A DNA stretch of 49,442 nucleotides from an uncultured Oscillospiraceae bacterium (lineage in GTDB: Bacteria > Bacillota > Clostridia > Oscillospirales > Oscillospiraceae): positions 1-49,442 of the forward strand of contig CAKTMW010000009.1 in NCBI GenBank assembly GCA_934574095.1. Direction: 5' to 3'. Below the pieces are notes generated by a model, which saw only the letters and a program-made list of their open reading frames with translations, was not told the origin of the DNA and did not search any database. Positions 1 to 7,429 of the stretch are shown one piece after another (position 1 is the first letter of the stretch; each line of letters starts with the position of its first letter). Made by a program: the position numbers and the translations under genes.

Positions 1-267
1 CTGGTCATCAACTCCAGCATCATCGACCGCAAGGCCGTTCGTGATGACATTACCGTCGTGTACTGCGACGCTAACGGCATCGCCGAGCAGGTCGGCAACC
101 CCAAGGGTGCCAACGTGGCGATCCTGGGCGCCGTCATGGCCAAGGCCGACGTCACCTCTCTGGACAGCATGATGGAAGCTATCCGCATCGAGCTGGGCGA
201 GAAGAAGGCCCGCTTCCTGGAGGGCAACAAGAAAGCCCTGCAGGCCGGTATGGACGCCTGCAAGTAA
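1..267 (+). CDS. 2-oxoacid:acceptor oxidoreductase gamma subunit (C-terminal part)
   Basis: The window opens inside this gene. The reading frame is open from base 1 and ends at TAA 265-267, giving 88 residues. The text (VINSSIIDR near the start, then ANGIAEQVGNPKGANV and ILGAV) matches the end of the gamma subunit of 2-oxoacid:ferredoxin oxidoreductases (KorC/PorG/VorC type). These enzymes oxidatively decarboxylate 2-oxoacids to acyl-CoA and reduce ferredoxin in the anaerobic cytoplasm. The alpha and beta subunits should lie upstream, outside the window. The substrate cannot be told from this fragment. A strong terminator follows, so this is the last gene of its operon. Confidence 0.85.
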   Translation: MVINSSIIDRKAVRDDITVVYCDANGIAEQVGNPKGANVAILGAVMAKADVTSLDSMMEAIRIELGEKKARFLEGNKKALQAGMDACK

Positions 268-310
268 GCGGCATTACATACCTCTCCCCATCAGGAATAT
301 TGATGATCGC

Positions 311-346
311 GACCGGCGCTGATTTCAGCGCCGGTCGTCTTTTTCT
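311..346 (+). terminator. Rho-independent terminator after the oxidoreductase gene
   Basis: A GC-rich inverted repeat has arms at 311-320 and 327-336 and is followed by a T-rich run. It sits 44 bases after the stop codon. Confidence 0.9.
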
Positions 347-405
347 CTTTCGTTTACTAATCAGAAAAAGAGTTGAAATTCAGTTTCATATTTAGAAACT
401 TTTTA

Positions 406-434
406 TTGACGAATGATGGAATGTTTGGTATGAT
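406..434 (+). promoter_or_regulatory. Sigma-A promoter of the HTH regulator gene
   Basis: TTGACG at 406-411 and TATGAT at 429-434 are separated by exactly 17 bases. This is close to the vegetative consensus and lies 30 bases before the start codon. Confidence 0.8.
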
Positions 435-464
435 AAGGGTGCATTTGAAAGGAGGTCGTTGAGG

Positions 465-1196
465 ATGGGTTCTTTTTCCAACTTCGTCGGACATCGCATC
501 AAAAAATATCGGAAAAGCCGCGGTTATACCATCGAGCAGTTCTCCGCCATGATCAACAAGAGTAAGGCTACGTTGTCCAAGTATGAAAACGGAGCCATCA
601 CCATCGACATTGAGACGCTGTACGAGATCTCTCAGGCGCTGGATATCGACCTGAAATATTTCGTGGACTATCAGCCGCCCACCTTCCGCAATGAACCGGC
701 GCTGCACAAAAACGCCTATTTTAATCAGTCGCTGGCCTATATGTACTACTACGACGGCCGCATCCGGCAGATGGTGCGTTCCCTGCTGCGCTTCTCCCCC
801 GCTCCCAACGGCACGGCGGTGGAGGTAACGCTGTATCTGGGCGTGACGTCCTTTGACGATCCCGACCGCTGCCAACATCTGTTCACCGGCGAGATGAAAT
901 CCTACGACACCATCACCCATATGGTACTGAACAACCAGATCAACGAGGCGGAGAAGATGTACATCTGTATGCTCAACCCCATGCAGAACCGCACACCCGC
1001 CATCGGCCTGCTGTCTGGCATCGGCAGCACTCCCTTCTTTGCCCCCATTGCCCTGAAGACCCTGATCTCCAACGAACCGCTGGAGGAAACCGAGCGGCTG
1101 CTCAGCAGCATCAAGCTGGACAAGGACGACTATCACCTGCTGCGCTACTACAACATGATGGTCATCAACCGCCCCGCCAGCCTATTTTTGCAGTAA
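465..1196 (+). CDS. XRE-type HTH transcriptional regulator
   Basis: The gene encodes 243 residues. ATG 465 is preferred over the in-frame TTG at 459 because AAAGGAGG (448-455) is 9 bases from the ATG and only 3 from the TTG. Residues about 9-64 form a classic XRE helix-turn-helix (IKKYRKSRGYTIEQFS, then KSKATLSKYENG). The remaining 170 or so residues form a domain I do not recognise, with no peptidase motif or membrane segment; it probably senses a ligand or mediates dimerisation. The gene is monocistronic, with its own promoter and a terminator behind. The target genes are unknown. Confidence 0.85.
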   Translation: MGSFSNFVGHRIKKYRKSRGYTIEQFSAMINKSKATLSKYENGAITIDIETLYEISQALDIDLKYFVDYQPPTFRNEPALHKNAYFNQSLAYMYYYDGRIRQMVRSLLRFSPAPNGTAVEVTLYLGVTSFDDPDRCQHLFTGEMKSYDTITHMVLNNQINEAEKMYICMLNPMQNRTPAIGLLSGIGSTPFFAPIALKTLISNEPLEETERLLSSIKLDKDDYHLLRYYNMMVINRPASLFLQ

Positions 1197-1220
1197 TATA
1201 AAATGCCCGCAAGGCAACCA

Positions 1221-1268
1221 ACAAGTATCCTCCGGCAATATAGATATTGCCGGAGGATACTTGTTTTG
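1221..1268 (+). terminator. Rho-independent terminator after the HTH regulator
   Basis: The arms 1221-1240 and 1245-1264 form a perfect 20-bp stem with a 4-base loop, followed by TTTT. It lies 24 bases after the stop codon. Confidence 0.9.
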
Positions 1269-1289
1269 AACGCTTGCAGGCAGTATAAT
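1261..1289 (+). promoter_or_regulatory. Probable promoter of the lipoprotein gene
   Basis: TATAAT at 1284-1289 is a perfect -10. TTGTTT at 1261-1266 is a weak -35 at 17-base spacing. The -35 overlaps the 3' arm of the preceding terminator stem. Confidence 0.6.
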
Positions 1290-1312
1290 AAAGGTGAAAA
1301 GAGGTGGTAGAT

Positions 1313-1810
1313 TTGAGGATAAAAGGCATTCTCTGTGCTTTGGTGATACTTTTATTTGTCCTGGCGGGGTGTACACCAAAAATTGTTGGTAATGACGGAC
1401 TTATTGCGAAGGCGCGTGAAGAAATCAACGTATACGATTCAGATACCATCGAACTAACGATAGCCGGAAAATCTGTAATCGAAGATCGACACCTCTTTTG
1501 GTTTATATCTGGCAATCAGTATCAAGCTCATAGATATGTGCCCATTGAATTTGTGTCGCTTGGGGATGATAAATATGAGTTTGTACAAGCGTATCACTCG
1601 GTTGAAAGAGCAACGGATATTTTTGTTCACATGTGGGGTCGCGGCTATTCGTTTCTTGTAAACAATCCGAAGTGCAACAGCATAAGCATAACGGATTCTA
1701 TGGGAAATCCTCAAACCGTTACCATCGATAAACTGCCATTCGTGTATTACTGTCAAGACTTCCCAAGTGAGTATTCTTTCCTTGATAAGGACGGGAACGC
1801 ATTGAAGTGA
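1313..1810 (+). CDS. Small lipoprotein of unknown function
   Basis: The protein is about 165 residues. It begins with a basic start (RIK), a hydrophobic stretch and the lipobox LAGC, so it should be exported, lipidated on the cysteine and anchored to the outer face of the membrane. The mature domain, about 145 residues, is unrecognised and has no cysteine pairs or catalytic motif I can name. Two starts are possible: GTG 1304 or TTG 1313. I chose TTG because AGAGGTGG (1299-1306) is 6 bases away. The gene is visibly AT-richer than its neighbours, which suggests later acquisition or weak codon optimisation. It has its own promoter and terminator. Confidence 0.75.
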   Translation: MRIKGILCALVILLFVLAGCTPKIVGNDGLIAKAREEINVYDSDTIELTIAGKSVIEDRHLFWFISGNQYQAHRYVPIEFVSLGDDKYEFVQAYHSVERATDIFVHMWGRGYSFLVNNPKCNSISITDSMGNPQTVTIDKLPFVYYCQDFPSEYSFLDKDGNALK

Positions 1811-1838
1811 GTGGTAAGTACCTTATAGAAGTGATTTG

Positions 1839-1877
1839 CGCCCGTATCAACTTGTGTGTTGATACGGGCGTTTCTTC
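1839..1877 (+). terminator. Rho-independent terminator after the lipoprotein gene
   Basis: Arms 1839-1851 and 1858-1870 form a 13-bp stem with a 6-base loop, followed by TTTCTT. It also lies between this gene and the convergent sigE. Confidence 0.8.
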
Positions 1878-1916
1878 GTTCCTTATCACGGTTGAACCAA
1901 GCACTGCGGACATTTT

Positions 1917-2612
1917 TTATGCCATTTTTACGATCTCACGCCGCAGCCGCAGGATAATGCGCTTTTCCAGCCGGGAAATATAGGACTGGGATATCCCCAG
2001 CCGGTCCGCCACCTCTTTTTGGGTCAATTCCTTTCGCCCACCCAAACCGAAACGCAGAGAAATAATATCCTGTTCCCTCGGCGGCAGCTTTGCCACGGCG
2101 CTGTGCAGCAGTTGACGGTCCACATCCTCCTCTAAGGGCCGCATCACCACGTCCTCCTCCGTGCCCATCACATCGCTGAGCAGCAGCTCCTTGCCGTCCC
2201 AGTCGGTATTCAGCGGCTCGTCAAAGCTGACCTCCGTGCGGGTATTGCTATTTTTCCGCAGGTACATCAGAATTTCATTCTCAATGCACCGCGAAGCATA
2301 GGTGGCCAGCTTGATGTTTTTGTCCGTCCGGAAGGTATTCACCGCCTTGATAAGCCCAATGGTACCGATGGAGATCAAATCCTCGATATTGATGCCGGTG
2401 TTATCGAACCGCTTGGCAATATAGACCACCAGCCGCAGATTCCGCTCGATCAGCGTCTGCCGGGCGGATTCCTCCGGCAATCGCTCTAAAATTGCTGCCT
2501 CCTCCTCACGAGGCAGCGGCGGCGGCAGGGTATCGCTGCCGCCTATGTAGTAAACGCTATCCGGCTTGACCAGCCGTTGTATCCACTGTACAAGCCGTCG
2601 CCACAGTGTCAT
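1917..2612 (-). CDS. sigE: RNA polymerase sporulation sigma factor SigE
   Basis: The protein has 231 residues. It keeps the SigE signature: a hydrophobic/basic N-terminal pro-segment, [13 protein letters not shown] at the processing region, region 2 ([46 protein letters not shown]) and a region 4 helix-turn-helix ([22 protein letters not shown]). SigE is made as an inactive membrane-bound precursor. After asymmetric septation it directs early mother-cell transcription. Its start lies 56 bases inside the end of spoIIGA, with AGGGAGG just upstream, so translation is probably coupled. This gene is the main evidence that the host forms endospores. Confidence 0.97.
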   Translation of the reverse strand: MTLWRRLVQWIQRLVKPDSVYYIGGSDTLPPPLPREEEAAILERLPEESARQTLIERNLRLVVYIAKRFDNTGINIEDLISIGTIGLIKAVNTFRTDKNIKLATYASRCIENEILMYLRKNSNTRTEVSFDEPLNTDWDGKELLLSDVMGTEEDVVMRPLEEDVDRQLLHSAVAKLPPREQDIISLRFGLGGRKELTQKEVADRLGISQSYISRLEKRIILRLRREIVKMA

Positions 2613-3474
2613 GCCGTCCTCCCTTCTGTCCGCCCCACAGCGCCTGATAACCGCCCGCGCCCACCTGGACGTCTGTCAATGCCACCAGAGTATGCAGCAT
2701 GGTCCGCCGCCCGATCTGCACATAGTCGCTGCGGCAGGCCAGCAGCAGTCCGCCCTCCGTTCCCACTGCCCGGAAGGGCAGCAGCACAAAGGGAATATCC
2801 ACGCCTGCCCGGTGCAGCTGTGCCATTTTCACCTCCGGTGCTGCGTGGCTGCACAGCACCTTCGCCGCTTCCGCCGGCCACAACTCACCCAATGCCGCCG
2901 CCTCCGCCACCAGCACCGGCTGCCCCCGGATGGGGTCCCGCAGCGTGTTACCGTTGTCCCGCAGCGCCCGCAGGCGGCAGCGGCGGCCCTTGACCACTAC
3001 ATCAATATCCATCAGCTCTCCCCTTTCATGCCGGGCTGTCTGGCGAAATACAGCGCACAGCAGCCCATAGAATCCCAACGCGCCGCCCAGCAGCACCAAC
3101 CAACTGATATCGGCGCAATAGACCCGCCGCACTATGCCCTGCGGCGATCCCGCCAACAGTCCCAGCGCCAGCAATAGCCCCGCCAGTCCGCCGGCCAGCA
3201 GCCAGAACAGCGCCGTCATACGCCAGGGGCGGACCTCCCGTCCAAAGGCGCATAGCGCCAGCACCACACCCGCAGCAACCCGGCACAGAGGATGCGCCAG
3301 CACCGGCAGCAGAAATACTGCCGCCGCATAAAGCGCCCCACAGGCCGCGCAGATGCCGAACCGCAGCCGCCGCAGCGGCGTCCCTGCCAGTGCGGCGGTG
3401 GTCATCAGCAGCAGATAGTCCACCGCCAAATTCAACACCACCACCCGGTCGATATACACCACTGTCACCACCAT
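2557..3474 (-). CDS. spoIIGA: Sigma-E processing peptidase SpoIIGA
   Basis: The protein is about 305 residues. The N-terminal half (about residues 5-145) holds about five membrane segments and starts with the family pattern [19 protein letters not shown]. The cytosolic half carries the aspartic-protease-like motif with D174 in DNGNTLRDP; the better known sequence is DTGN, so T is replaced by N here. SpoIIGA cleaves pro-SigE at the septum once signalled from the forespore. GTG 3477, ATG 3474 and later GTGs are all possible starts. A TATAAT on this strand (3494-3489) leaves almost no leader before 3474, which favours a slightly later start or another promoter. Confidence 0.93.
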   Translation of the reverse strand: MVVTVVYIDRVVVLNLAVDYLLLMTTAALAGTPLRRLRFGICAACGALYAAAVFLLPVLAHPLCRVAAGVVLALCAFGREVRPWRMTALFWLLAGGLAGLLLALGLLAGSPQGIVRRVYCADISWLVLLGGALGFYGLLCAVFRQTARHERGELMDIDVVVKGRRCRLRALRDNGNTLRDPIRGQPVLVAEAAALGELWPAEAAKVLCSHAAPEVKMAQLHRAGVDIPFVLLPFRAVGTEGGLLLACRSDYVQIGRRTMLHTLVALTDVQVGAGGYQALWGGQKGGRHDTVATACTVDTTAGQAG

Positions 3475-3521
3475 CACCTCGCCCGTCTATTATAGGACGG
3501 CCCGGCTGGAAAACCTGTCAT

Positions 3522-3554
3522 AAAAAAGCGCCCCGCGGGATTTCTCCCGCGGGG
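3522..3554 (-). terminator. Terminator of the Dabb-to-rarA minus-strand cluster
   Basis: Arms 3531-3540 and 3545-3554 form a perfect 10-bp GC stem. On the minus strand it is followed by CGC and six T (3527-3522). Confidence 0.85.
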
Positions 3555-3568
3555 TATCTGCTATTCTT

Positions 3569-3853
3569 TTATTCGTAGTCGAAGATAGCCTTCTTCTCGA
3601 TCAGATTGCCGTACTCGTCCTTCCACTGATGGTGAACGGCGGACGCGTCCCAGTTGGGCAGCGCCTCCTTGTCCATGTCCAGCACGATCATCACGTCGTA
3701 CCGGTTGGCCCGGTCAATGCAGCAGTGAAAAATTTCTACTCCATGAACGCCGGAAATGGTGTTTGCGGCGCTGAATAATGCCGTTATTGGGGGCAATAAC
3801 GCGGCTTTATCGGTCACTTTTTCCCCCCATTTTGCCAGAATACAGTGCTTCAT
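3569..3853 (-). CDS. Dabb-like (stress-responsive alpha/beta barrel) protein
   Basis: The protein has 94 residues. The pattern MKHCILAKW at the start, the mid-protein RYDVMIVLDMDKEALPNW and a histidine-containing helix (HHQWKDEYGNL) fit the Dabb ferredoxin-like fold. Members are small dimeric proteins, some stress induced and some enzymatic; no catalytic role can be assigned here. It is the last gene of a compact minus-strand group (rarA, DUF951 gene, 32-aa peptide) and is followed by a good terminator. Confidence 0.7.
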   Translation of the reverse strand: MKHCILAKWGEKVTDKAALLPPITALFSAANTISGVHGVEIFHCCIDRANRYDVMIVLDMDKEALPNWDASAVHHQWKDEYGNLIEKKAIFDYE

Positions 3854-3862
3854 CCCCGCACC

Positions 3863-3961
3863 TCACAGTCCCAGATAGGGAACGACCAGACCCGCCAGCA
3901 TCAGCACCGCCATCAGGCAGGCAATGACACCCACAATGATCTGTGTGGTCTTTTTACGCAT
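3863..3961 (-). CDS. 32-aa single-pass membrane peptide (Prli42-like?)
   Basis: This is a short gene: ATG at 3961-3959, stop TGA at 3865-3863. AAGGAGG lies about 7 bases upstream. The peptide is a basic head (MRKKTTQ) plus one strongly hydrophobic helix ending VVPYLGL. Its start directly abuts the stop codon of the DUF951 gene (3962). Size and layout resemble the stressosome-associated membrane peptide Prli42 of Firmicutes, but I cannot confirm homology; it could be another small membrane protein. The tight spacing and strong ribosome site argue that it is really translated. Confidence 0.7.
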   Translation of the reverse strand: MRKKTTQIIVGVIACLMAVLMLAGLVVPYLGL

Positions 3962-4153
3962 CTATGCTTCCTCCTTATTTGTTACAACCTTACGGATCAT
4001 CTTTTCCACCTTGCGGCGGGGCTGCATCACCTCATGGCCGCAGCCCAGGCATTTCAGCTTGATGTCCATACCTACACGCAGCACTTCCCACTGGCGGCTG
4101 CCGCAGGGATGCTCCTTCCTCAATTCCAGAATGTCATGCAATTGTAAGTCCAT
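3962..4153 (-). CDS. DUF951 domain protein
   Basis: The protein has 63 residues and matches DUF951 along its length: a start region HDILELRKEHPCGS, then WEVLRVGMDIKLKCLGCGHEVMQPR. A CxxC pair and an additional upstream cysteine suggest metal binding. The family is widespread in Firmicutes, often next to ribosome or replication genes, with no settled function. It starts 3 bases after the rarA stop codon and is followed without a gap by the 32-aa peptide, so the three genes form one transcript. Confidence 0.88.
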   Translation of the reverse strand: MDLQLHDILELRKEHPCGSRQWEVLRVGMDIKLKCLGCGHEVMQPRRKVEKMIRKVVTNKEEA

Positions 4154-4156
4154 GGT

Positions 4157-5416
4157 TCATCCTTTCTTGATCTCGTCCCAGTAGCGCTTGGCAGCCTGTT
4201 CGGTCTTGTTGTCGCCGTATTCGTAGTAGTGCTTCTCCCCCAGCTCCTCCGGCAGATACCGCTGCTTGACGTAGTGGTGGGGAAACACGTGGGGATAGAG
4301 ATAGCCCTGCTCCCGCTCCTGACCGACGCTGTCGGCGTGGACGTTCTGCAAATGCCGGGGGATGCTGCCCATGGCGCCGCGCTGAATGTCCTCCATAGCA
4401 GCGATGATAGCGTTATGGCTGGCGTTGGACTTGGGCGCCGTGGCCAGCAGGATAGCCGCCTCAGCCAACGGAAGCCGCGCTTCCGGTAAGCCCAGCTGCA
4501 CCGCCGCGTCCACACAGGCCTTGGTAATGGCAATGGCTTGGGGATAGGCAAGGCCGATATCCTCGCTGGCGATGACCAGCAGGCGGCGGCAGGGGGACAG
4601 CAGGTCACCCGCCACCAGAAGCCTTCCCAGATAGTACACTGCCGCGTCCGGGTCGGAGCCGCGGATGGACTTTTGCAGTGCCGACAGCAGGTCATAATGC
4701 TCGTCGCCGTCCCGGTCATACCGCATGGCGCTGCGCTGAGCCAACTGTAAGGCGTCTTCACTTGTCACGTACAGCACACCGTCCTTGGGCCTGGCAGACT
4801 GGTACAGCAGCTCCACCGCTGTTACCGCCTTGCGGACGTCGCCGCCGCAGGCGGCAGCCACCGTGTCAGGAACGCTGTCCTCCCATTCAAAGGGCAGGTC
4901 GCTGCGCTGCTGCTCGATTTTCAGGGCACGTTCAACAGCGGGGCGGGTCTCCTCCGCCGTCAGGGGCTTGAACTCAAACACCGTGCTGCGGGACAGCAGG
5001 GCGTTATAGATGTAGAAGTAGGGGTTCTCCGTGGTGCTGGCAATCATGGTGATCTTGCCGTTTTCCAAAAACTCCAGCAGGCTTTGCTGCTGCTTCTTAT
5101 TGAAGTACTGTATCTCATCCAGATACAGCAGAATACCGTTGGGGGCCATCATGGTGTCCACATCGGCGATGATGGCCTTGATATCAGATAGACCAGCGGT
5201 GGTGGCGTTGAGATGGTACAGCGCCTTCTGGGTCCGCTTGGCGATGATGTTGGCGATGGTGGTTTTTCCCGTGCCGGAAGGGCCATAGAAGATCAAATTA
5301 GCCTCCGCCCCGTTTTCGATCAGGCGGCGCAGCAGCGCTCCCTCGCCCAGCAAGTGCTTCTGCCCTGCCACCTCGTCCAGAGTCTGGGGCCGTATTTCGT
5401 CTGCCAATGGCCGCAT
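4157..5416 (-). CDS. rarA: Replication-associated recombination protein A (AAA ATPase)
   Basis: The protein has 419 residues, the usual length. The Walker A motif GPSGTGKT is at residues 45-52 and Walker B LYLDEI near 97-102. A sensor region (STTENPYFYIYNALLSR) and the C-terminal tetramerisation domain follow. RarA/MgsA acts at stalled replication forks with SSB. ATG 5416 is chosen over GTG 5425 because GGGAGG (5430-5425) overlaps the GTG and is 8 bases from the ATG. The promoter overlaps that of the divergent nth gene, a sensible pairing of two DNA-repair genes. Confidence 0.95.
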   Translation of the reverse strand: MRPLADEIRPQTLDEVAGQKHLLGEGALLRRLIENGAEANLIFYGPSGTGKTTIANIIAKRTQKALYHLNATTAGLSDIKAIIADVDTMMAPNGILLYLDEIQYFNKKQQQSLLEFLENGKITMIASTTENPYFYIYNALLSRSTVFEFKPLTAEETRPAVERALKIEQQRSDLPFEWEDSVPDTVAAACGGDVRKAVTAVELLYQSARPKDGVLYVTSEDALQLAQRSAMRYDRDGDEHYDLLSALQKSIRGSDPDAAVYYLGRLLVAGDLLSPCRRLLVIASEDIGLAYPQAIAITKACVDAAVQLGLPEARLPLAEAAILLATAPKSNASHNAIIAAMEDIQRGAMGSIPRHLQNVHADSVGQEREQGYLYPHVFPHHYVKQRYLPEELGEKHYYEYGDNKTEQAAKRYWDEIKKG

Positions 5417-5446
5417 GGCGCTCACCTCCCAAAATCATATTGATAA

Positions 5447-5475
5447 ATTATACCACCATTTGCTTTTTTGCGCAA
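5447..5475 (-). promoter_or_regulatory. Promoter of rarA
   Basis: On the minus strand TTGCGC (5475-5470) and TATAAT (5452-5447) are 17 bases apart. It interleaves with the nth promoter on the other strand. Confidence 0.65.
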
Positions 5476-5488
5476 GGTCTGATACAAT
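5460..5488 (+). promoter_or_regulatory. Promoter of nth
   Basis: TTGCTT (5460-5465) and TACAAT (5483-5488) are 17 bases apart. The -35 is weak. It overlaps the divergent rarA promoter, so the two may compete. Confidence 0.5.
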
Positions 5489-5506
5489 GATGATGAGGTG
5501 AGGCCC

Positions 5507-6145
5507 ATGAAAACACAAGCGCAGATCAGCGCCATTATTGAGGAGTTGAAAAAGCTGTATCCCGACGCCCTCTGTTCGCTGGAGTATCAGAAGGACTACG
5601 AGCTGCTCTTCTCCGTCCGGTTGGCAGCCCAGTGTACCGATGCGCGGGTGAATCTGGTGACGCCGGCGCTGTTTGCGCGGTTCCCCACGCTGGAAGCCTT
5701 CGCGGCAGCCACGCCGGACGAGGTCGGCGAATACGTCCGCTCCTGCGGCTTCTGGCGGGCCAAGGCCAAGGATATCGTAGGCAGCGCCCAGATGCTGCTC
5801 CATGACTTTGGCGGCAAGGTGCCGGACAATATGGACGATCTTCTCCGTCTGCCCGGCGTAGGGCGTAAAACCGCCAATCTGGTGCTGGGCGACATCTACG
5901 GCAAGGAGGGTTACGTCTGCGACACCCACTGCATCCGTATCACCGGGCGTCTGGGCATCACCGACGGCAGTAAGGACCCCCTGAAGGTAGAACAGCAGCT
6001 GCGGAAGGTCATTCCTTCGGAAGAGTCCAATAACTTCTGCCACCGGATGGTGCTGCACGGCCGGGCGCTGTGCATGGCTCGTGGGCCGAAATGCGAAGAA
6101 TGTCCGCTGAAGGCGCTGTGCGACTACTGTGCCAGTCGACAATAG
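5507..6145 (+). CDS. nth: Endonuclease III (DNA glycosylase/AP lyase)
   Basis: The protein has 212 residues from ATG 5507; GAGGTGAG lies 4 bases before it, and an in-frame GTG 5498 lacks a ribosome site. It has the helix-hairpin-helix LPGVGRKTA with catalytic lysine K121, the catalytic aspartate D139 in CDTHCIR (the usual motif is VDTHV, so two cysteines flank it here), and the 4Fe-4S motif C-x6-C-x2-C-x5-C at 189, 196, 199 and 205. It removes oxidised pyrimidines in base excision repair. A terminator follows immediately. Confidence 0.96.
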   Translation: MKTQAQISAIIEELKKLYPDALCSLEYQKDYELLFSVRLAAQCTDARVNLVTPALFARFPTLEAFAAATPDEVGEYVRSCGFWRAKAKDIVGSAQMLLHDFGGKVPDNMDDLLRLPGVGRKTANLVLGDIYGKEGYVCDTHCIRITGRLGITDGSKDPLKVEQQLRKVIPSEESNNFCHRMVLHGRALCMARGPKCEECPLKALCDYCASRQ

Positions 6146-6154
6146 CATTATCCT

Positions 6155-6184
6155 GTGCCAGTCCTGCGGGACTGGCACTTTTTT
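6155..6184 (+). terminator. Terminator after nth
   Basis: Arms 6155-6164 and 6169-6178 form a perfect 10-bp stem with a 4-base loop, followed by six T. Confidence 0.92.
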
Positions 6185-6222
6185 GCACTGTACCACATAT
6201 ACTGCGGTATGGAGGTGGGCGA

Positions 6223-6474
6223 ATGGACTTCAAACAGATGGCGGCACAGCTGCATACCGATTCAGACACAGTGCAGCGCATGGCACAGTCCCCGGACGGT
6301 CAGGCACTGATGGCCCTGATGCAGCAGCAAAACGGCGCGCAATTGCAGCGAGCCATGGAACAAGGCGAGAGCGCAAGCGCTGCCGAGATGGCATCTCTGC
6401 TGAAAACCGTCCTCTCCAGCGGCGAGGGACGGGCGCTCTTGCAGCGGCTGAGTCAGCAGCTGCAGCAACAATAA
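6223..6474 (+). CDS. Small glutamine-rich protein of unknown function
   Basis: The protein has 83 residues; ATG 6223 follows GGAGGTGG by 4 bases. It is helical, charged and rich in Q, A and L (AMEQGESASAAEMASLLKTVL), with no membrane segment and no motif I recognise. It is the first of three small genes (to 7204) spaced or overlapped like an operon. The shared feature of the group is short helical modules (MASLLK here, LNDPAAMARIIQMAQQL in the next gene), so the products may act together. Confidence 0.7.
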   Translation: MDFKQMAAQLHTDSDTVQRMAQSPDGQALMALMQQQNGAQLQRAMEQGESASAAEMASLLKTVLSSGEGRALLQRLSQQLQQQ

Positions 6475-6504
6475 GCAGCAACGCAGAGGAAAGGAGGCGG
6501 CGGT

Positions 6505-6876
6505 ATGGAGGATATGGACAGCAAGCTCAACGCAATGCTCAACGACCCGGCGGCTATGGCCCGTATTATCCAGATGGCCCAGCAGCTCTCCAGCGGCACA
6601 ACGCAGACCGCGCCACCGCCGCCTCCCCCTCCGCAAAACGCACCGCCACCGCCGCCTTCAGATGGCGGCGGCTTCGACCCCATGCTGCTGGCTAAGTTTC
6701 TGCCCCTTTTGCAGGACCTGCGGCAATCCAACAGCCAGACAACACAACTGCTGTACGCTTTGCGGCCCTTCCTGAAAGAGGAAAAACAGCCCAAGGTAGA
6801 GCGGGCCGCCAAGCTGGCGCATCTCATCTGCATCGGCAAACGCTTTTTGACGGAGGGAGGGCTTGACATTGTATGA
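6505..6876 (+). CDS. Proline-rich small protein of unknown function
   Basis: The protein has 123 residues and a strong ribosome site (AAAGGAGG). A short N-terminal helix (residues about 1-30) leads to a low-complexity linker with two poly-proline tracts (about residues 36-52), then a helical C-terminal half (LLAKFLPLLQDL, then YALRPFLKEEKQP). Polyproline runs in bacteria normally stall ribosomes and need EF-P, so expression may depend on it. The gene overlaps the next by 8 bases. No family is recognised. Confidence 0.7.
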   Translation: MEDMDSKLNAMLNDPAAMARIIQMAQQLSSGTTQTAPPPPPPPQNAPPPPPSDGGGFDPMLLAKFLPLLQDLRQSNSQTTQLLYALRPFLKEEKQPKVERAAKLAHLICIGKRFLTEGGLDIV

Positions 6877-7204
6877 CCGCTATGGCCGCCAGGAGCAAGG
6901 CCATTACGTGCGGGCCTCTATGGACGACGGCCCTTTGCCGCCTCCGCCCCACAAGCCATCCGGGCAAAATCCGCCCCCACCGAAACCGCAGCAGCCGCCG
7001 CCCAAACCGCCCGGCGGTCCGCCTCCGCCGCCAAAGCCCAGCCGGCCGCCGGAGATCGCCTTCGGTAAGGGCATTCTGGACGCGCTGCATCTGGACGATC
7101 TGGATACCGGTGACATCCTGCTGTTGTTTTTGCTGTTCTTTCTCTTTAAGCAAAAAGCTGATGAGGAACTGTTGATTGCCATCGGTCTGCTGCTGATTTT
7201 ATAG
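6869..7204 (+). CDS. Proline-rich protein with C-terminal membrane hairpin
   Basis: The protein is about 111 residues. TTG 6869 is chosen over TTG 6863 because GGAGGGAGG (6852-6860) is 8 bases from 6869 and only 2 from 6863. The first half is proline/glycine/lysine rich (PPPPKPQQPPPKPPGGPPPP). The last 35 residues hold two short leucine-rich hydrophobic segments separated by KQKADEE, which could insert as a hairpin. The layout suggests a membrane-anchored disordered adaptor, possibly for the upstream protein with the same poly-proline linker. Function unknown. Confidence 0.7.
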   Translation: MYDRYGRQEQGHYVRASMDDGPLPPPPHKPSGQNPPPPKPQQPPPKPPGGPPPPPKPSRPPEIAFGKGILDALHLDDLDTGDILLLFLLFFLFKQKADEELLIAIGLLLIL

Positions 7205-7231
7205 ACCTGCCATTTCTGGCAACCATTGCAT

Positions 7232-7260
7232 TTGCAATGCTGCGGCCTCTGCGGTATAAT
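7232..7260 (+). promoter_or_regulatory. Promoter of the cysteine-rich microprotein gene
   Basis: TTGCAA (7232-7237) and a perfect TATAAT (7255-7260) are 17 bases apart. The start codon is 46 bases downstream. Confidence 0.75.
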
Positions 7261-7305
7261 GACGGTGTTCTTGCAAGAGCAAATCCAACCGAGGAGGTCA
7301 CAGAA

Positions 7306-7368
7306 ATGTTCTGCAACTTTGACTGCGCTTCCCTGCTGAAGATGCTGTGCAGCTTTTTCGGCTGCTGA
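7306..7368 (+). CDS. 20-aa cysteine-rich microprotein
   Basis: A 21-codon ORF has a good promoter, GAGGAGG 8 bases upstream (7291-7297) and a 25-bp stem-loop just after it. The peptide has four cysteines in 20 residues (positions 3, 7, 15, 20), an amphipathic hydrophobic body (SLLKMLCSFFG) and no charged tail. It could be a membrane-active peptide, a metal-binding peptide, a small secreted signal or a leader peptide. There is no gene downstream on this strand for it to control, which favours a product with its own role. I do not recognise a family. Confidence 0.6.
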   Translation: MFCNFDCASLLKMLCSFFGC

Positions 7369-7375
7369 ATAAAAG

Positions 7376-7429
7376 CGTAACGCATAAGGAGAGGGCCGCA
7401 CAGGTGCGGCCCTCTCCTTATGCGTTACG
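7376..7429. terminator. Shared 25-bp stem-loop between microprotein and SMR genes
   Basis: Arms 7376-7400 and 7405-7429 are perfectly complementary with a 4-base loop. The SMR stop codon (7425-7427) lies inside the right arm. On the minus strand the stem is followed by CTTTTATT, so it ends SMR transcription; on the plus strand a T run is missing, so termination there would be weaker. Confidence 0.75.

Noticed and set aside
459..464. TTG 459 as start of the HTH regulator
   Set aside because: The Shine-Dalgarno ends only 3 bases before it, while ATG 465 is 9 bases away.
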